In this document: positions 14,835 to 14,887 of the stretch, piece by piece
Position numbering within the stretch: position 1 is the first letter of the stretch
Layout: every line of letters starts with the position of its first letter
Source: Kiritimatiellia bacterium
GTDB lineage: Bacteria > Verrucomicrobiota > Kiritimatiellia > JAAZAB01
Reading direction: 5' to 3'
DNA: 14,887 bases
Assembly (NCBI GenBank): GCA_018400335.1
Contig: JAGYMT010000008.1
Span: 1 to 14,887, forward strand
Program-made: the position numbers and the translations under genes
Notes under the pieces: model-generated
The model's database searches: none
What the model was told of the DNA's origin: nothing
The model's input: the letters and a program-made list of their open reading frames with translations, nothing else

Positions 14835-14887
14835 GGTGGCCGAGCTGGTGCTCGGCGGTCCCAGGGACGGGTAGGGTGGTGGCCGAG
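14835..14887. repeat. Dispersed palindromic repeat copy upstream of fumarase, cut by the window end
   Basis: Positions 14839-14862 are identical to 24 bases of the right arm of the inverted repeat at 8308-8335, including the self-pairing GCCGAGC and GCTCGGC and the core GGCGGTCCC. A second unit starts 43 nt later: GGTGGCCGAG at 14878-14887 repeats 14835-14844, and the window then ends. This shows at least a partial tandem arrangement in the same orientation. Confidence 0.85.

Overview
This is a bacterial chromosomal window with moderately high GC. It holds a toxin-antitoxin cassette, a very large two-component phosphorelay and a block of housekeeping metabolism and RNA genes, separated by repeat-rich spacers. 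No rRNA, tRNA, phage or transposase gene is visible. The taxonomy can only be guessed. Hybrid kinases with stacked PAS and GAF domains, an acetyl-CoA synthetase carrying a STAS domain, a two-subunit class I fumarase and heptanucleotide repeat arrays in the spacers fit a member of the PVC superphylum (Lentisphaerota, Kiritimatiellota or Verrucomicrobiota type) or a similar environmental lineage. That placement is inference.

Layout. Positions 82-1698 (+) are a tripartite HipBST-type toxin-antitoxin operon: an XRE-family HipB, a separate HipA N-subdomain-1 protein (HipS-like) and a short HipA-family kinase (HipT-like). All three are tightly packed. Positions 1930-8234 (+) are an 1896-residue membrane hybrid histidine kinase (two extracytoplasmic sensor regions, PAS-GAF-PAS-GAF, HisKA-HATPase, REC-REC, HPt). 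A response regulator overlaps its end by 4 nt, and the regulator's output part is a Cys-rich zinc-ribbon-like tail. Positions 8252-8335 form a 28-bp perfect inverted repeat between convergent genes. Positions 8397-10718 (-) encode acetyl-CoA synthetase with an N-terminal STAS domain. Positions 10731-11162 are a gene-free spacer packed with heptamer arrays and foldable repeats. Positions 11163-14781 (-) are a tight operon of fumarase alpha, fumarase beta, methionyl-tRNA formyltransferase and RNase D (transcribed right to left). The right edge carries another copy of the palindromic spacer repeat.

How they work together. HipB and HipS would hold the HipT kinase in check. The kinase can carry a complete His-Asp-His phosphorelay in one chain and pass phosphate to the overlapping regulator. 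Acetyl-CoA synthetase and fumarase belong to acetate use and the TCA cycle, while fmt and rnd serve translation initiation and tRNA 3'-end processing.

Most notable points: the STAS-Acs fusion; the three-gene HipBST arrangement, whose HipS lacks any tryptophan; a non-triplet 7-bp tandem repeat inside the kinase's second receiver domain that belongs to the same heptamer family as the spacer arrays; and a dispersed palindromic repeat family sharing the core GGCGGTCCC.
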